From the NCBI GenBank assembly GCA_902462015.1, contig CABPZV010000132.1, positions 1-5,852 on the forward strand: DNA of 5,852 nucleotides, in the 5' to 3' direction. The position numbers and the translations under genes are program-made. The first letter of the stretch is position 1; each line of letters begins with the position of its first letter. The notes beneath the pieces are model-generated. The model was given only the letters and a program-made list of their open reading frames with translations. It did no database searches and was not told where the DNA came from. Source of the DNA: an uncultured Eubacteriales bacterium. Its GTDB lineage: Bacteria > Bacillota > Clostridia > Oscillospirales > CAG-272. Positions 5,049 to 5,852 of the stretch are shown piece by piece.

Positions 5049-5852
5049 TCAATTCTTTTTTTGATTCTGCCTTTTTGAACCTACGGATGACTTTTTATTA
5101 TGCATACTTCTTTTCCTGCGCACAAATTTCCCGGATCTGGATGATTTTACAGACTTTTCATATAAATCAAAATCATCATATTCTGTATCTAAGAGTGATT
5201 TTTCGATAGCCTCAATCCCTGCTGGCTGAAGTTTCATAGACTGCGTATTCTCCGGATGTCCTTTCGGTGTTCTTACCTTTTGTGACTGTATTTCATCGGA
5301 TTGCAGTCTTGAAAGCATTGATTTAGACTGTTGTTTCTTTGACAACTGCGACTTAGTTATTGAGGATTGTGCTTTTGAAAGTTTTATTTTTGACGGCTGC
5401 GCATCCGGCAATTGTGTTTTTTCCGGATAAACTTTATTTGAAATTTTCCCTAAAGAATCTGTACGCTCCTTTTTACCCCTACAGGTTTCATTTTTTTCAT
5501 ACGATTCTCTTAATTCGATTCTATTTTCTTTATTATTTTTAACTCTGTTTTCATCCTTTTCGGAAGCCTCTGAAATTTCCGCTAAAAATTCTTTTGCAGT
5601 CTTACCTTTTATAACAGTAATATCATCACGGCTAAAAACTTTTAACAAAATATCGTTATTGTTTCGAAGCTCTACCTTCACCATACCGGCAAGAGGTACC
5701 GTCTCCTTTACAATACCGTCCCCCTCCGGAGTAGAAACAACAGAGTCAACTTTAGGTGTTTTTTTAATTTCCTCACTGTAGGTATCGTATTCATATCGCA
5801 AGCAGCACATAAGCCTGCCGCAAGCCCCTGATATTTTAGATGAATTCAAAGA
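5049..5852 (-). CDS. ricT: PSP1-domain protein RicT (YaaT), 5' end beyond window
   Basis: C-terminal 267 residues of a RicT homologue. In B. subtilis RicT joins RicA and RicF in a complex that binds [4Fe-4S] clusters, assists RNase Y in mRNA maturation and influences sporulation and competence. The visible part opens inside the PSP1 domain with SGACGRLMCCLRYEYDTY (residues 8-25 of the visible part), the signature with the conserved C-x4-CC cysteines. Then comes a small beta-rich segment (VVSTPEGDGIVKE to about residue 83), usual after the PSP1 core. From about residue 84 to the end runs a long Lys/Ser/Gln-rich, predicted disordered tail with loose L-S/P-x-x-Q repeats, an acidic patch (EYDDFDLYE) and a strongly basic end (RSGKFVRRKRS...SKRQNQKKN). 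The frame is open at the right edge; the TTG at 5849 is internal. The neighbourhood with trmN6 and rsmI supports the assignment. Confidence 0.87.
   Translation of the reverse strand, partial: SLNSSKISGACGRLMCCLRYEYDTYSEEIKKTPKVDSVVSTPEGDGIVKETVPLAGMVKVELRNNNDILLKVFSRDDITVIKGKTAKEFLAEISEASEKDENRVKNNKENRIELRESYEKNETCRGKKERTDSLGKISNKVYPEKTQLPDAQPSKIKLSKAQSSITKSQLSKKQQSKSMLSRLQSDEIQSQKVRTPKGHPENTQSMKLQPAGIEAIEKSLLDTEYDDFDLYEKSVKSSRSGKFVRRKRSMHNKKSSVGSKRQNQKKN

Noticed and set aside
5847..5849. TTG as the start codon of the right-hand gene
   Set aside because: The frame continues upstream to the window edge and this position is inside the conserved PSP1 domain; the gene is simply cut.

Overview
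The window looks like the chromosome of a Gram-positive anaerobe of the class Clostridia. The evidence is the pairing of a ricT (PSP1-domain) gene with trmN6 and rsmI, a housekeeping neighbourhood known from Firmicutes, together with a bacterial 2[4Fe-4S] ferredoxin, strong AGGAGG-type ribosome binding sites and sigma-A-type promoters. An assignment finer than class would be a guess. Every gene I can support lies on the minus strand, so the biological order runs from high to low coordinates.

From right to left: (1) the 3' part of ricT (5049 to beyond the right edge), with an unusually long basic, low-complexity tail; (2) an AT-rich gap holding a very strong consensus promoter for (3) a 57-residue 2[4Fe-4S] ferredoxin (4652-4825) that has its own terminator; (4) trmN6, a tRNA adenine-N6 methyltransferase of the YabB/YfiC family (3701-4459), followed by a terminator-like hairpin; (5) a gap of about 320 bp containing a dense cluster of palindromes (3449-3589); (6) rsmI, the 16S rRNA C1402 2'-O-methyltransferase (2474-3382), followed by hairpins and a terminator; (7) an ABC export operon consisting of an ATPase (1338-2036) and a large FtsX-type permease that runs off the left edge (1-1325). 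The ABC operon is driven by a consensus promoter whose predicted transcription start lies inside a perfect inverted repeat.

The ricT/trmN6/rsmI block corresponds to the B. subtilis order holB-ricT-yabA-trmN6-yazA-rsmI. Here a ferredoxin sits where yabA would be, yazA is absent, and terminators break the block into separate transcription units. The ABC operon is clearly richer in G+C than the genes to its right (hand counts: 34/60 at 1-60 and 32/60 at 1861-1920, against 20/60 at 2821-2880 and 18/60 at 5521-5580). With its own regulated promoter, it looks like an accessory module beside a conserved housekeeping block.

I see no rRNA, tRNA, CRISPR array, transposase or toxin/antitoxin gene, and no protein-level evidence of a wholly new system. 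The least explained items are the operator-like palindromes before the ABC operon, the palindrome cluster upstream of rsmI with a related motif downstream of it, and the repetitive RicT tail.
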